Shown here: positions 56,187-56,244 of the stretch, piece by piece
Layout: each line of letters begins with the position of its first letter
Position numbering within the stretch: position 1 is the stretch's first letter
Origin: Spirochaetaceae bacterium
GTDB lineage: Bacteria > Spirochaetota > Spirochaetia > Treponematales > Treponemataceae
DNA: 56,244 nt
NCBI GenBank assembly: GCA_017622135.1
Contig: JAGARR010000022.1
Span: 1 to 56,244 of the forward strand
Direction: 5' to 3'
Notes under the pieces: model-generated
Seen by the model: only the letters and a program-made list of their open reading frames with translations
Database searches by the model: none
Told to the model about the DNA's origin: nothing
Position numbers and translations under genes: made by a program

Positions 56187-56244
56187 ATGGGAAGAAAACG
56201 ACAGACATTCAGCAAGAATTTCAAGGCAAGGGTTGTGCTTGAGG
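56187..56244 (+). mobile_element. IS3-family orfA, 5' end only (cut by window edge)
   Basis: Starting at ATG 56187 the frame reads MGRKRQTFSKNFKARVVL, which matches the opening of IS3-family OrfA proteins (basic, helix-turn-helix, FSxxFKxxVVxE). AAGGTGG lies ~6 nt upstream. The rest is outside the window, so intactness is unknown. Confidence 0.75.

Noticed and set aside
55936..56208. A 90-codon minus-strand frame near the right edge as a separate gene.
   Set aside because: It crosses the probable IS border and the start of orfA; only its last ~45 residues look like old coding sequence, so it is mentioned under the fragment instead.

Overview
The window looks like a chromosomal segment of a spirochaete, most likely a Treponema. 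The reasons are two FlaA-type flagellar filament sheath proteins, a flgN-flgK-flgL-fliW-csrA operon, a very large GreA with a long N-terminal extension, many exported TPR proteins and lipoproteins with loose lipoboxes, and an RsbU/RsbV/RsbW partner-switching set. Nothing here fixes the species. There is one tRNA (Gly, anticodon TCC), no rRNA and no CRISPR array. Both window edges cut into transposase genes.

Layout. 1-1400: transposase remnant and a frameshifted lipoprotein gene. 1500-5900: membrane protein, class II aldolase, two flaA genes and a HAD phosphatase. 5950-13290: hisS and coaX (divergent), a metallophosphoesterase, tRNA-Gly, a TPR protein, a glycosyltransferase-PlsC pair and a purine permease. 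13330-14530: a decayed island made of an IS3-family orfB remnant abutting a broken MmeI-like restriction-methylation gene. 14777-19225: a terminator and a sigma-28-like promoter, followed by the late flagellar operon ending in fliW and csrA. 19274-24888: rsbU-rsbV-rsbW, then a leftward operon of a TPR/Mrr-like protein, a metallophosphoesterase and a ParB-like protein. 25000-28717: two coupled TPR/coiled-coil proteins. 28783-34790: adenylate cyclase, a FecR-domain giant and a probable outer-membrane barrel in one leftward operon. 35002-38743: giant GreA plus a TPR-like protein. 39018-42926: rpe and three exported or TPR proteins. 43054-49421: a housekeeping run recA, folK, scpA, scpB, rluB, cmk, rpsA. 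49442-55581: GAF/AAA+ regulator, YfgM-like protein, lipoprotein, hslO, RRM protein, DUF368 (PopT) transporter and a DUF6194 protein. 55658-end: an unassigned fragment and the start of an IS3 orfA.

How the genes work together. The flagellar genes are concentrated at 3.4-5 kb (sheath) and 14.8-19.2 kb (hook-filament junction, export chaperone, and the FliW-CsrA switch that controls flagellin translation). The recA-to-rpsA run is dense, with overlapping or closely spaced genes, and joins DNA repair, folate, chromosome condensation and translation. The envelope is served by PlsC, the glycosyltransferase, PopT, many periplasmic TPR proteins and the cyclase-FecR-barrel operon.

The most notable unlisted signal is promoter architecture. 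At seven unrelated genes a sigma-70-like promoter (TTG-type -35, 16-17 bp spacer, TANNNT -10) ends only 6-9 nt before the start codon. The predicted mRNA is therefore leaderless and has no room for a ribosome binding site. One of these, hisS, shares an overlapping, two-way -10 element with coaX. Other points are a sigma-28-like promoter insulated by its own upstream terminator, a 67-bp nested inverted repeat before recA, a TPR-Mrr fusion, a four-fold 36-residue repeat in a 968-residue protein, and a homopolymer frameshift that separates the putative catalytic residues of a lipoprotein.
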